Of a DNA stretch of 64,000 bases, positions 42,109 through 51,153 are shown one piece after another. The stretch is from contig NZ_KZ984548.1 in NCBI RefSeq assembly GCF_003574445.1, positions 1 through 64,000 of the forward strand. The letters run 5' to 3'. The notes beneath the pieces were generated by a model. That model saw only the letters and a program-made list of their open reading frames with translations, searched no databases and had not been told where the DNA came from. The stretch is from Streptomyces sp. YIM 130001 (GTDB taxonomy: Bacteria > Actinomycetota > Actinomycetes > Streptomycetales > Streptomycetaceae). Every line of letters starts with the position of its first letter. Position 1 is the stretch's first letter. Position numbers and translations under genes: made by a program.

Positions 42109-43473
42109 CTACCCCCTCGAAGTGCTCGCCCCCGCAAGCGACTTCCCCCGGGTCTCGGGAGCCAGGGCGTGGGAGACGAGGGCGCCGACGAAGAGGAAGC
42201 CGGCGGCCAGGGTCAAGGTCACGGTGACGCCGAAGGCGTCCATGGCCATGGGGAGGAGGAAGGTTCCCGCGGCTGCCGCGGCGCGGCTGACCGCCGAACC
42301 GATGCCGCTGGCCGTGGCGCGGACCCGGGCCGGGAAGAGTTCCTTCGGATAGACGCCGGGGAGTACGCCCTGCGCCGCGTTGAAGGACGAGAAGACCAGG
42401 AAGCAGACCACTACGACCACGACCGGAGCGCCGCTCCACAGCCCGATCACCGCGAGCGCGACGCCGCTGACCCAGAACGTCGTGAGGATCAGCGGGCGCC
42501 GGCCGCTGCGGTCGACGAACAGCACACCGGCGGCCGAGCCGATCACCGCGAGGATGCTGGTCGCCACCGACGCGGCGAGGCCGTCGCCGAGGCCCAGGGC
42601 GGCGAGCACCTGCGGGGCGAAGGTGCCGATCGCGAAGTACGGCAGCACGCTGCAGGCCCAGAAGACGCAGACGAAGATCGTGCGCGAGCGGTACTCGGGG
42701 CTCAGGAGCAACGCGAGCCCGGAGCGCTGCGGGGTGGTGTCCGTGTCCGGCGTCGTCGGGTCGGCCTCCGGGGCGAAGGCGGCGAGGTCGTACGCAGGGC
42801 CGATGCGGCGTTCGATGAGGCGCTCGGCCTCCTCGCGGCGGCCCTTGCCCGCGAGCCAGGCCGGCGATTCAGGCAGCCGTAGCGCGAGCAGCAGTCCGAT
42901 GGCGGCGAGTACGGCGGCTCCGGCGAACGGCAGGCGCCAGGCGTCCGGCGACGCCTCGGCGACCAGGTAGCCGATGACGTACGCCAGGATGAAGCCGACG
43001 TACCAGCCGAACTGCAGCGAGGCGAGCAGAGTGCCGCGCTTCTCGGCCGGTGCGAACTCCGCCACCATCGGCGACGTCACCACGTACTCGGCGCCGATGA
43101 CGAAGCCGATGAAGAGGCGTACGGCGAAGAGTTGGGCCTCGTCCGTGACCCAGAGCTGGGCGAGACAGCCGACGAGATAGGCGGCCATCGTGAAGACGAC
43201 CAGGGGTTTGCGGCCGTAGCGGTCGGTGAGCCAGCCGAACAGCGGGCTGCCGGCGAAGCAGCCGATCAGCGCGGCCGCGCCCACCAGGCCCTGCCATAGC
43301 GCGGTCATCTCCAGCTCGCGGGTCGCCATCGCCAGGCCGGGACCGACGGCCTGGACGTACCCGTCGATGAGCTTGCCGCACATGGCGACCACGAACACGA
43401 GCAGGAACACCCGGCGGTAGCGGCGGCGGTCCGCGGCGTCCGGTTCGGCGCGCACGGCGGCAGAGTCGATCAT
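42109..43473 (-). CDS. MFS transporter (metabolite:H+ symporter family)
   Basis: A 454-residue, 12-helix permease. The loop after helix 2 has the MFS signature GWLTDRYGRKPL, repeated in the second half as LFVDRSGRRPLIL. The order of helices, a large central loop and the start MIDSAAVRAEPDAADRRRYR fit the sugar/carboxylate symporter branch. It sits between the reductase and an IclR regulator on the same strand, beside an enolase-superfamily enzyme, so an acid sugar or aromatic acid is a likely cargo. A GCAA-N6-TTGC motif lies upstream at 43592. Confidence 0.87.
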   Translation of the reverse strand: MIDSAAVRAEPDAADRRRYRRVFLLVFVVAMCGKLIDGYVQAVGPGLAMATRELEMTALWQGLVGAAALIGCFAGSPLFGWLTDRYGRKPLVVFTMAAYLVGCLAQLWVTDEAQLFAVRLFIGFVIGAEYVVTSPMVAEFAPAEKRGTLLASLQFGWYVGFILAYVIGYLVAEASPDAWRLPFAGAAVLAAIGLLLALRLPESPAWLAGKGRREEAERLIERRIGPAYDLAAFAPEADPTTPDTDTTPQRSGLALLLSPEYRSRTIFVCVFWACSVLPYFAIGTFAPQVLAALGLGDGLAASVATSILAVIGSAAGVLFVDRSGRRPLILTTFWVSGVALAVIGLWSGAPVVVVVVCFLVFSSFNAAQGVLPGVYPKELFPARVRATASGIGSAVSRAAAAAGTFLLPMAMDAFGVTVTLTLAAGFLFVGALVSHALAPETRGKSLAGASTSRG

Positions 43474-43591
43474 GATGGTGGGGGCCTTGTCTGAAGTCCT
43501 TCAGCGGTGCGGCGTCGCCGGTCCGCCGGGTGGGGTGGTGCTCGGACTGTAGGAACGTGCCGCGCACCTGAACAAGGAATCCGTGCAGACC

Positions 43592-43605
43592 GCAATGTGC
43601 GTTGC
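43592..43605. promoter_or_regulatory. Candidate IclR operator before the MFS gene
   Basis: GCAA-TGTGCG-TTGC, an inverted repeat with 6-nt spacer. Read on the other strand it shares GCAAC and ATTGCG-TC with the site at 44558-44571. It lies ~120 nt upstream of the MFS start. Confidence 0.5.
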
Positions 43606-43697
43606 AATCCGAGCAACCGCGCTCCCGGTGAGGACGGCCCGTCCCGGCCTACCGGGGCCCAGCGGTCAGCGCCCCGCCGCCGTTCCCACGCCAGCCG

Positions 43698-44504
43698 TCA
43701 GCGTCCCCGACGCCCCCGACGCCGCTCCCACCCCAGTGCGGCCGAGACGCGGTCCGCCGCACCGACCGTGATCCGGCCGGTGGTCTCGAGCCGGGCGGCG
43801 AGCCGGTCCGCGGGAGCACCGACGTTCAGCGCGGCGACGACCCGGCCGCGGAAGTCGCGGATCGGGGCCGAGACGCCCACCAGATCGGACTCGAACTCCT
43901 CCCGTACCTCGGCGAATCCGCGCTGCCGGGCCTCCTGGACGCGCTGCCACAACTCCTGCACGGAGTGCACGAGGGAACCGTCGAATCCGCCCGACAGATC
44001 GTCCATGCCGAGCCGTACGTACAGCTCGTCCGGCGTCGCGTCGAGCAGCAGCACCCGCCCCGCCGAGGTGCGCGCGGCCGGTACGCCCTTGCCCTCCCAG
44101 CCGTGTGCGCGGAAGTCGTGCGAGGAGACGGAGAGGAGGGTGAGCACCTCGCTGTCCCTGAGTACGCAGAGGTGACAGGTCTCCTCGATCTCGGCGGCGA
44201 GCCGGCGCATGACCGGGGTGGCGACCCGGACCAGACGGTTCTCGGCGGTACGGGCCACGAGGGAGAGCAGCCGCCAGCCGAGCCGGTACTCCATGGTGTC
44301 GGGGTCGCGTTCCACGACGCCCTCCTCGGCGAGCGCCTTCAGCGCCCGCGAGACCTGGCTCTTCTCGCGGCCGGAGCGCGCGGCGAGTTCGACCACGCCG
44401 AGGCCGCGCCCGTGCTCGGCCTCGTGCAGGGCGAGGACGTCGAGCAGGCGCAGATCGCGGCTGAGACCGTGCCGCCGGGAGCCCTCACCGGGCGCGTCAG
44501 CCAT
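43698..44504 (-). CDS. IclR family transcriptional regulator
   Basis: A 268-residue regulator. The N-terminal winged HTH (about 14-70) contains LRLLDVLALHEAEHGRGLGV and ELAARSGREKSQVSRALKAL. The IclR effector domain follows, with GRVLLLDATPDELYVRLG and EEFESDLVGVSAPIRDFRGR. The ATG (MADAPGEGSRRHGLSRDLRL) is preferred over an extended frame. It is divergent from the enolase-superfamily gene and upstream of the MFS gene, the expected layout for a local catabolic regulator. Confidence 0.9.
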   Translation of the reverse strand: MADAPGEGSRRHGLSRDLRLLDVLALHEAEHGRGLGVVELAARSGREKSQVSRALKALAEEGVVERDPDTMEYRLGWRLLSLVARTAENRLVRVATPVMRRLAAEIEETCHLCVLRDSEVLTLLSVSSHDFRAHGWEGKGVPAARTSAGRVLLLDATPDELYVRLGMDDLSGGFDGSLVHSVQELWQRVQEARQRGFAEVREEFESDLVGVSAPIRDFRGRVVAALNVGAPADRLAARLETTGRITVGAADRVSAALGWERRRGRRGR

Positions 44505-44557
44505 GGCCGCCGCCCAGGAGTACGCGGCCGATCCGGGGCGGCCCGGTTGTCCGAAAC

Positions 44558-44571
44558 GCAACCGGTATTGC
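44558..44571. promoter_or_regulatory. Candidate IclR operator between iclR and the enolase-superfamily gene
   Basis: GCAA-CCGGTA-TTGC, same half-sites and spacing as at 43592-43605. It sits 54 nt from the iclR start and about 160 nt before the enzyme gene. Confidence 0.5.
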
Positions 44572-44732
44572 GATCCGCCGCGATTCGTTGCCCCTGGCCA
44601 GGGCCCTGCCTACGTTGGTCCGCACAGCCCGCCGGACAGCTCGCGGGTCCCCATTCACCAGCACGTTCCCACCTCTTGGATCCGTGCCAATGTACGCGCA
44701 CACGGGGGCGCGACCGCCCCAGGGAGATCTCG

Positions 44733-45845
44733 ATGAAGATCACGGACATCACGCTCGACCACCTGCGACAGGAGCTCGACCCGCCGTTCCACGCGGCCTG
44801 GGATCCCGTCCCGCGCCGGCACTTCGACGCGACGATCGTGCGGGTGCACACGGACGAGGGGATCACCGGGATCGGATCGGGCGACACGATGGACGGCTTC
44901 GACGCCTTCCGTCATCTCTTCGTCGGCCGGGACCCGCTGGACATCACCCGGCACGTCAAGGCGATCGAGACGGCCAACTTCCACGGCGGCTGCTACTGGC
45001 CGCTGGAGGCCGCCCTGTGGGACGTCATCGGCAAGGTGCACGGCCGCCCCGTCTCCGAGCTGTTCGGCAACGCAACCAAGCGGCTGCCCGCCTACGCGTC
45101 CTCGGGCGAGCTGAAGTCCCCCGAGGAGCGCGTGGCCACGGCCCTGAAGGTGCGTGAGGCCGGCTTCAAGGCGATGAAGATCCGCATCGACCGCCACAAG
45201 GTGCGCGAGGGCATCGAGGCGGTACGGGCCGTGCGCGCCGAACTCGGTGCGGACTTCGACATCATGGTCGACCTCAACCAGTCCTGGCGGATGGCGGGTG
45301 ACACGGCGAACGCGACCGATCTCGCCCGCACCCGCAGGACCATCGCGCAGCTCGCCGAGCTCGACGTCTTCTGGGTCGAGGAGCCGCTGCCGTACGCGGA
45401 CTTGGACGGCTTCAAGCGGCTGCGTGCGGAGAACCCCGGGGTGCGGATCGCGGCCGGCGAGATGCACCACTCCGCCACCGGGCTCCTTCGCTACCTGGAG
45501 GAGGATGCCCTGGACGTCTACCAGATGGACGTCGTCCTCGCCGTCGGTATGCACCGGGCGCGCACCCTCGCCGAGGTGGCCCAGCTCAAGCACCGCCACT
45601 TCACGCCGCACAGCTGGACCAACGGAATCGGCGTACTCGCCAATATGCACGTGGGGGCGGGCGTCGGAGCCGGCCCCTACTTCGAGTTCCCCTTCGACCC
45701 GCCCGGCTGGACGCCCGAGCGCCGCGACTTCATGCTCGCCGAGCCGGTACGGGTGGACGCCGACGGCTGCGTACGGGTGCCGGATGCGCCCGGCCTGGGC
45801 GTCGAACTCGACGAGGACGCCGTAAAGCGCTGGCGAGTCGGCTGA
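44733..45845 (+). CDS. Mandelate racemase-type enolase superfamily enzyme (acid sugar dehydratase-like)
   Basis: A 370-residue enzyme with the capping domain (1-125) and TIM barrel. Metal ligands are D180 (MVDLNQSW), E217 (WVEEPL) and E243 (AAGEMHHS). The His-Asp dyad is H293 (FTPHSW) and D266, with the same spacings as in mandelate racemase (26, 23 and 27 residues from E217 on). The Lys pair of the family reads K149-x-R151 (KAMKIRIDR), so the second Lys base is Arg. That favours a one-base dehydratase over a racemase. The ATG has AGGGAG 7 nt upstream. With IclR and the MFS permease it forms a small catabolic module. Confidence 0.85.
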   Translation: MKITDITLDHLRQELDPPFHAAWDPVPRRHFDATIVRVHTDEGITGIGSGDTMDGFDAFRHLFVGRDPLDITRHVKAIETANFHGGCYWPLEAALWDVIGKVHGRPVSELFGNATKRLPAYASSGELKSPEERVATALKVREAGFKAMKIRIDRHKVREGIEAVRAVRAELGADFDIMVDLNQSWRMAGDTANATDLARTRRTIAQLAELDVFWVEEPLPYADLDGFKRLRAENPGVRIAAGEMHHSATGLLRYLEEDALDVYQMDVVLAVGMHRARTLAEVAQLKHRHFTPHSWTNGIGVLANMHVGAGVGAGPYFEFPFDPPGWTPERRDFMLAEPVRVDADGCVRVPDAPGLGVELDEDAVKRWRVG

Positions 45846-45960
45846 CGGGAGGAAGGACGGTGACCGGGGGCGGGCGTGGCCGAGGGGCCGCGCCCGCTGA
45901 AGCGTGTGCGCGGGCCGAAGCGTGTGCGCGGACTGCGCGGGGGCGCGCCCCGCAGTCGGA

Positions 45961-46590
45961 TCAGGGCCACACCAGGCAGTACGCCTGGTGTCCCGCGTCG
46001 TGCAGGCGGTGGCTGAAGTCCTGCCATTCGTGCAGGAGTTGGTAGACGTTGAACGCGTCGCGGGGGCCGCCGCGGTCGGGGACCGTCGACCATATGAAGG
46101 CTGCGGCGCCGACCGTCTCCTCGCCGATGCCGCGCAGGGGGTCCACCACTGTCATAGGGAGCTTCACGACTGCGTAGTCGGGGTGCAGGACGACCAGTTC
46201 GAGCGGGGGGACCTTGTGCAGGGGTATGCCCTCGATGCCGGTGAGGACCATGGCTGCCATCGTCTCCGGCTTGATCTTGGTGAACATGCCGCCCATGCCG
46301 AGCTCGTCACCACCGAGCTCCTCGGGCCGCATGGAAATGGGCACACGCGCGGCCGTGGCGCCGTCCGGGGCACCGAAGTACTTGTAGCTCACCCCCACCC
46401 GGCCGCTCCTGTTTCCCGCCTGGGGTCCTGCCTGTGCTGGTGCCTGCGCCTCCGCCGCGCGTCGGTGCTTCCCCCGACGGGCACGCCGCGGGCCGAGGCC
46501 GTCGGTCCCCTCGCCCAGTCCGCCACCGCGATGCATATCTCCACCCGACTGCTTTTGGGCCGCGCAGCCCCCGCCGCGTGACCCGATCAT
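45961..46590 (-). CDS. Conserved Streptomyces protein of unknown function
   Basis: A 209-residue protein. The first ~75 residues are Gly/Arg/Ala-rich and low in complexity. The folded part starts near VGVSYKYFGAPDGATAARVP and includes MFTKIKPETMAAMVLTGIEG, a conserved-looking VVLHPDYAVVKLPMTVVDPL, and a Trp/His-rich end (LLHEWQDFSHRLHDAGHQAY). No signal peptide or membrane helix. The ATG at 46590 has GGAGGT about 10 nt upstream. It lies before hemL on the other strand. I do not recognise a domain. Confidence 0.65.
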   Translation of the reverse strand: MIGSRGGGCAAQKQSGGDMHRGGGLGEGTDGLGPRRARRGKHRRAAEAQAPAQAGPQAGNRSGRVGVSYKYFGAPDGATAARVPISMRPEELGGDELGMGGMFTKIKPETMAAMVLTGIEGIPLHKVPPLELVVLHPDYAVVKLPMTVVDPLRGIGEETVGAAAFIWSTVPDRGGPRDAFNVYQLLHEWQDFSHRLHDAGHQAYCLVWP

Positions 46591-46682
46591 CGTGTCAGTG
46601 ACCTCCCCCACGGCCGCCCGCCGAAACGTGCACGCAAACACCTGTCCGCAGGATGCCGGGCGCCTCTGACACCATGGCTTGT

Positions 46683-46742
46683 GTGAGCTTTCCCTATGGC
46701 GACCCAGTTTCGCAGACGCGAGCCGCTGATGCCCCGCCGTAA
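46683..46742 (+). pseudogene. HemL-like N-terminal fragment (possible duplication remnant)
   Basis: Reads VSFPYGDPVSQT and stops after seven more codons. The authentic HemL starts [12 protein letters not shown], so 7 of 12 residues agree, and 15 of 17 nt agree over CCCAGTTTCGCAGACGC. It lies 283 nt before the hemL start. It could be a partial duplication, a decayed earlier start, or a leader peptide. Confidence 0.35.
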
Positions 46743-46746
46743 CTAC

Positions 46747-46793
46747 TAGGTGACCTACGAGAGACCGCGTAGGTGACATACGAGGAGACCGCA
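46747..46793. repeat. Imperfect tandem repeat, 2 x 23-24 bp
   Basis: TAGGTGACCTACGAGAGACC (then GCG) is followed immediately by TAGGTGACATACGAGGAGAC (then CGCA). One substitution and one inserted base separate the copies. Confidence 0.8.
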
Positions 46794-46965
46794 CGCGCTG
46801 TTCACCTGGGGAGCGGGACCGTCCACCCTTGGCTGAGACTCTGCTCACCGGTGGCCGAGATCCATCCACCGGCCACCCGCCGGTCCCCTCCGGCCCCGGT
46901 CACGGCCCGACGCCGACCCCGGCCCCGACGACGTAACCGACCACGTATCGCAGATCAGGACCAAA

Positions 46966-48273
46966 GTGTCGTACTCATACGAAGCCCCTGTTTCACAGAC
47001 GCTCTTCGACCGCGCGGCCGTCGTGACGCCCGGCGGCGTGAACTCACCGGTGCGCGCCTTCCGCGCCGTGGGCGGCACGCCCCGGTTCATGGTGTCCGGC
47101 ACCGGTCCCTATCTGACCGATGCCGATGGCCGCAGTTACGTGGACCTGGTCGGCTCGTGGGGCCCGATGATCCTCGGCCACGCGCACCCCGAGGTGACCG
47201 CCGCCGTGCACGAGGCCGTCTCCCGCGGCACCTCCTTCGGTACGCCCGGCGAGGGCGAAGTGGCGCTCGCCGAGGAGATCGTGGCGAGGATCGAGCCGGT
47301 GGAGCAGGTCCGCCTCGTCTCCAGCGGCACCGAGGCGACGATGTCCGCGATCCGCCTCGCCCGCGGATTCACCGGCCGCGCCAAGGTCATCAAGTTCGCC
47401 GGCTGCTACCACGGGCACGTGGACGCGCTGCTCGCCGCGGCCGGTTCGGGCCTCGCGACCTTCGCGCTGCCGGACACCCCGGGCGTCACCGGCGCGCAGG
47501 CCGGCGACACGGTGGTGCTGCCGTACAACGATCTCGACGCGGTACGTGCCGCGTTCGCCGCGCACCCGGGCGAGATCGCCTGTGTGATCACCGAGGCCTC
47601 GCCGGGGAACATGGGCATCGTCCCGCCCGAGGACGGCTTCAACGCCGGTCTCAAGGAACTCTGCGGCGAGAACGGCGCGCTGTACATCTCGGACGAGGTG
47701 ATGACCGGCTTCCGCACCTCGAAGGCCGGTTGGTACGGCGTCGACGGGGTGCGCCCCGACCTGATGACGTTCGGCAAGGTGATGGGCGGCGGCTTCCCGG
47801 CCGCGGCGTTCGGCGGCCGCGCCGACGTGATGGCCCACCTGGCGCCCGTCGGACCCGTGTACCAGGCGGGCACGCTGTCCGGTAACCCGGTGGCGACCGC
47901 CGCCGGCCTCGCCCAGCTGCGGCTCCTCGACGACGCGGTGTACGCCCACCTCGGCGCCGCCTCCGCGCAGCTGCGGCAGCTGGTGAGCGAGGCGCTCACG
48001 AAGGAGGGCGTGGCACACCGGGTGCAGAACGCCTCCAGCATGTTCTCGGTGTTCTTCACCGACAAGCCGGTCCGCAACTACGACGACGCCCGCGCGCAGG
48101 AGAGCTTCCGCTTCACCGCCTTCTTCCACTCGATGCTCGCGGACGGGATCTATCTGCCGCCGTCGGCGTTCGAGTCCTGGTTCCTGTCCGCGGCGCACGA
48201 CGACCGCGCGCTCGAGCAGATCGCCCAGGCGCTGCCCGCCGCCGCCCGCGCCGCCGCCGAGGCCACCGCGTGA
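46966..48273 (+). CDS. hemL: Glutamate-1-semialdehyde 2,1-aminomutase
   Basis: PLP enzyme converting glutamate-1-semialdehyde to 5-aminolevulinate, the step between HemA and HemB. It has 435 residues, normal for HemL. Signature stretches are [52 protein letters not shown], and the PLP lysine at about 271 in [19 protein letters not shown]. The GTG has AGGA 7 nt upstream. Its stop overlaps the next gene (GTGA). The other early hem genes are 30 kb away in this window. Confidence 0.97.
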   Translation: MSYSYEAPVSQTLFDRAAVVTPGGVNSPVRAFRAVGGTPRFMVSGTGPYLTDADGRSYVDLVGSWGPMILGHAHPEVTAAVHEAVSRGTSFGTPGEGEVALAEEIVARIEPVEQVRLVSSGTEATMSAIRLARGFTGRAKVIKFAGCYHGHVDALLAAAGSGLATFALPDTPGVTGAQAGDTVVLPYNDLDAVRAAFAAHPGEIACVITEASPGNMGIVPPEDGFNAGLKELCGENGALYISDEVMTGFRTSKAGWYGVDGVRPDLMTFGKVMGGGFPAAAFGGRADVMAHLAPVGPVYQAGTLSGNPVATAAGLAQLRLLDDAVYAHLGAASAQLRQLVSEALTKEGVAHRVQNASSMFSVFFTDKPVRNYDDARAQESFRFTAFFHSMLADGIYLPPSAFESWFLSAAHDDRALEQIAQALPAAARAAAEATA

Positions 48274-48986
48274 GCGCCGCGGCGAGCGGCGCGGGCCGCA
48301 CCACGCCCGAGGGCGAGGAGCTGACCGTCGTGCACGTGATGCGCCACGGCGAGGTGCACAACCCGGAGGGCGTCCTCTACGGCAGGCTGCCCGACTACCA
48401 CCTCTCCGAGCTCGGCCGGCAGATGGCCGACCGGGTCGCCGAGCACCTCTCGGCCCGCGACATCACGCACGTTGTCGCCTCCCCGCTGGACCGCGCGCAG
48501 GAGACGGCGACGCCGATCGCCAAGGCGCACGGTCTCGATCTGGGCAGCGACGTCCGCCTGATCGAGGCGGGCAACGCCTTCCAGGGCAAGACGTTCGGCG
48601 TCGGCGACGGCGCGCTGCGCCGTCCGGAGAACTGGAAGCACCTGGTCAATCCGTTCAAGCCGTCCTGGGGTGAGCCCTACGTCGAGCAGGCGGTGCGGAT
48701 GATGAGCGCGCTCGACGCGGCACGGGACGCGGCGCGCGGTCACGAGGCGGTGTGCGTCTCCCACCAGTTGCCGATCTGGACGCTGCGCAGCTTCGTGGAG
48801 CGGCGGCGGCTGTGGCACGACCCGCGCAAGCGGCAGTGCACTCTGGCCTCGCTGACGACGTTCACCTACCGCGGCGACCGGATCGTCTCGGTCGGTTATA
48901 CGGAGCCGGCGCGTGATCTCGTACCGCCGCATCTGCTCGCCGGGGCGAAGCCGGTGAAAGGCAAGGACAAGGCGTTCGGCGCGTGA
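48270..48986 (+). CDS. Histidine phosphatase family (phosphoglycerate mutase-like) protein
   Basis: A 238-residue protein. The catalytic RHG motif is in [15 protein letters not shown], the second Arg in [14 protein letters not shown], and the second His in [12 protein letters not shown]. This is the broad-specificity phosphatase/mutase branch; the substrate is unknown. The GTG overlaps the hemL stop by 4 nt, so the gene belongs to the hemL operon, and the same pair is adjacent in S. coelicolor (recalled). It ends before a hairpin terminator. Confidence 0.9.
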   Translation: MSAAASGAGRTTPEGEELTVVHVMRHGEVHNPEGVLYGRLPDYHLSELGRQMADRVAEHLSARDITHVVASPLDRAQETATPIAKAHGLDLGSDVRLIEAGNAFQGKTFGVGDGALRRPENWKHLVNPFKPSWGEPYVEQAVRMMSALDAARDAARGHEAVCVSHQLPIWTLRSFVERRRLWHDPRKRQCTLASLTTFTYRGDRIVSVGYTEPARDLVPPHLLAGAKPVKGKDKAFGA

Positions 48987-49045
48987 GCGCATTCCGTTTG
49001 TGAGTGACCCGGGTATGCGGGTCTCGGCGACGTGACGATCGACAC

Positions 49046-49075
49046 GGGGCCGTACGGCGTTCGGCCGTACGGTCC
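49046..49075 (+). terminator. Terminator of the hemL operon
   Basis: GGGGCCGTACGG and CCGTACGGTCCC form a stem with a 6-nt loop about 60 nt after the histidine phosphatase stop. Confidence 0.7.
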
Positions 49076-49248
49076 CGTCGTGCTCCGCGCCATGGCCTGC
49101 AGTGTTCACTGCGTGTATCCGGCACAAGTCGGAAAGTATGTTCAAGTTACCGGGAACCCCGGGCATCCTGACGCACTCTAAGAACTTGTCGGCCTCCGCA
49201 GGATTAGGGGCGGCGGCCGGACTCGAGTACGGAGGAATTGGGGACGCC

Positions 49249-50487
49249 ATGCGCGAAATCAGCCGAAGGGGGCTCCTGGGCGCCGGACTTGGGGCCGCAG
49301 CAGCTTCAGTCGCCGGATGCGGTGTCCTGGACCACGACAGCGGGGACTCCGGCGGGAGCGGCGGAAACCCAGGTGGACCGGGGTCGGGCGAGCCGAGCCC
49401 CAGCAAGTCGGCGGGCGAGGGACGACCCATCGGGGACGGTTCCACCGCATACACGGGAAAGCAGCCGAAGCAGCCCGACAGCCCCGTTCCGCTTGAACGG
49501 GGAGAAAAGCCGCCGCAGTTCGTCATCTTCTCCTGGGACGGTGCGGGCGAGGTCGGCAACGGACTGTTTCCGCGTTTCCTCGAACTCGCCGAGCAGCACA
49601 ACGCGCACATGACCTTCTTCCTCTCCGGCCTCTACCTTCTGCCGGAATCCAAGAAGCGTCTCTACACACCTCCGAACAATCCGGTAGGTGCCTCGGATAT
49701 CGGTTATCTCTCCGATGCCCACATCAAGGACACGCTCAAATACGTTCGCGAGGCCTGGCTTTCGGGTCACGAGATCGGCACGCACTTCAATGGTCATTTC
49801 TGCGGGGGCAGCGGTTCGGTGGAGCGCTGGACCCCGGCCCAGTGGGCGGACGAGATCGACCAGGCGAAGTCCTTCGTCACCAAGTGGCGTACGAACAGCG
49901 GCTGGACGGACCTGCCGCCGCTGCCGTTCGACTACGACAAGGAACTCGTGGGCGGCCGCACCCCGTGCCTGCTCGGCCAGGACAACCTGCTCCCCACGGC
50001 CCGTGAGCTCGGGTGGCGCTACGACGCCTCCTCGTCCGGCGGCCTTCAGCGCTGGCCCACCAAGCGCAAGGGCGTGTGGGATCTGCCACTGCAGGGAGTG
50101 CCGTTCCCCGGCCACACCTTCGAGGTCCTCTCGATGGACTACAACATCCTGGCCAACCAGTCGAAGAACTCGACCAAGGCGCCGCCGGCCAACTACCCGG
50201 GCTGGCGCACCCAGGCCACCGAGGCCTACGTAGCGGGATTCAACCGGGCGTACGAGACGAACCGGGCGCCGTTCTTCGTCGGCAACCACTTCGAGGAATG
50301 GAACGGGGGGATCTATATGGACGCCGTAGAGGAAACGATCAAGCAGATCGCGGACAAAAAGGACGTACGCATGGTGTCCTTCCGTCAGTTCGTCGACTGG
50401 CTCGACGTGCAGAAGCCCGATGTGCTCGCCGAGCTTCAGGGACTCGATGTCGGACAGGCGCCGGCGCAAGGGTGGAAGGCGGCCTGA
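49249..50487 (+). CDS. Tat-exported lipoprotein with polysaccharide deacetylase-like fold
   Basis: A 412-residue exported protein. The start MREISRRGLLGAGLGAAAAS has the twin-arginine pattern SRRGLLG, and the lipobox VAGCG anchors it at a Cys near residue 25. A Gly/Ser/Pro linker precedes a NodB-like barrel: FVIFSWDGAGEVGN has the first Asp, GHEIGTHFNGHFCG has the metal His residues, and the rest resembles polysaccharide deacetylases. The target is probably a cell-wall or extracellular glycan, which is inferred. The ATG follows GGGGAC. It lies directly before the cytochrome c maturation genes but 66 nt from them. Confidence 0.78.
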   Translation: MREISRRGLLGAGLGAAAASVAGCGVLDHDSGDSGGSGGNPGGPGSGEPSPSKSAGEGRPIGDGSTAYTGKQPKQPDSPVPLERGEKPPQFVIFSWDGAGEVGNGLFPRFLELAEQHNAHMTFFLSGLYLLPESKKRLYTPPNNPVGASDIGYLSDAHIKDTLKYVREAWLSGHEIGTHFNGHFCGGSGSVERWTPAQWADEIDQAKSFVTKWRTNSGWTDLPPLPFDYDKELVGGRTPCLLGQDNLLPTARELGWRYDASSSGGLQRWPTKRKGVWDLPLQGVPFPGHTFEVLSMDYNILANQSKNSTKAPPANYPGWRTQATEAYVAGFNRAYETNRAPFFVGNHFEEWNGGIYMDAVEETIKQIADKKDVRMVSFRQFVDWLDVQKPDVLAELQGLDVGQAPAQGWKAA

Positions 50488-50553
50488 ACTGGCCGTTCCG
50501 CCCGGTTCGGGGGGCGGGCAAGATCCGCGAATCAGTCATGCGAAACTTTTCAC

Positions 50554-51153
50554 ATGAGTAAAGGCCGCGCCCCCCGCCGCACCCTGCTCGCCGTCGGCAC
50601 CGCGCTCAGTGCGCTGGCCCTCGCGGCCTGCAGTTCGGACGGCGGCACCCAGGGTGGCTCCGGCGGCACCAACTTCGTGGTCGGCAAGGACGGTGTCTCC
50701 AACGCCGCCAAGGGCGAGCGTGCCGAGGCCCCCCGGCTCAAGGGCGAGGGCCTGGACGGCAAGCAGCTCGACCTCGCCGACTACAAGGGCAAGGTCGTCG
50801 TCCTCAACGTCTGGGGATCGTGGTGCGCGCCCTGCCGGGCCGAGGCCCCGTACCTGGCGAAGGTCGCCAAGGCGACCAAGGACAAGGGCGTCGAGTTCGT
50901 GGGGATCAACACCCGCGACCCCAACAAGCAGCCGGCGATCGAGTTCGAGAACGACTTCGACGTCGAGTACCCGAGCTTCTACGACCCGGCCGGCAAGCTC
51001 ATGCTGCGCTTCCCCAACGGCACGATGAGCCCGAAGGGCATCCCCTCCACCGTCGTCGTCGACCGTGAGGGCAAGATCGCGGCCCGCGCGCTGCAGGCCC
51101 TCGACGACAAGCAGTTGCACAAGATGATCGACCCGCTGATCGCGGAGAAGTGA
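50554..51153 (+). CDS. resA: ResA/TlpA-like thiol-disulfide oxidoreductase lipoprotein
   Basis: Membrane-anchored thioredoxin-fold reductase that keeps apocytochrome c CXXCH cysteines reduced. It has 199 residues. The signal and lipobox are SALALAACSS, followed by a linker and the thioredoxin domain with WCAPC at 90-94 (VWGSWCAPCRAEAPYL) and the cis-Pro in SPKGIPSTVVVD. It overlaps ccdA (GTGA), which feeds it electrons from the cytosol, so the four genes form the System II maturation operon. Confidence 0.92.
   Translation: MSKGRAPRRTLLAVGTALSALALAACSSDGGTQGGSGGTNFVVGKDGVSNAAKGERAEAPRLKGEGLDGKQLDLADYKGKVVVLNVWGSWCAPCRAEAPYLAKVAKATKDKGVEFVGINTRDPNKQPAIEFENDFDVEYPSFYDPAGKLMLRFPNGTMSPKGIPSTVVVDREGKIAARALQALDDKQLHKMIDPLIAEK

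Larger units (their letters stand above)
46591..46965. other. Intergenic region upstream of hemL
   Basis: A 375-nt gap. It contains a 19-codon ORF (46683-46742) whose peptide resembles the start of HemL, and a tandem repeat at 46747-46793. It must also hold the hemL promoter, which I could not place. No other gene is apparent. Confidence 0.5.

Noticed and set aside
46770..46965. Plus-strand frame starting VTYEETARAVHLG as a small HTH protein
   Set aside because: After about 30 codons it becomes Pro/Arg-rich noise and runs past hemL in another frame; no convincing domain.
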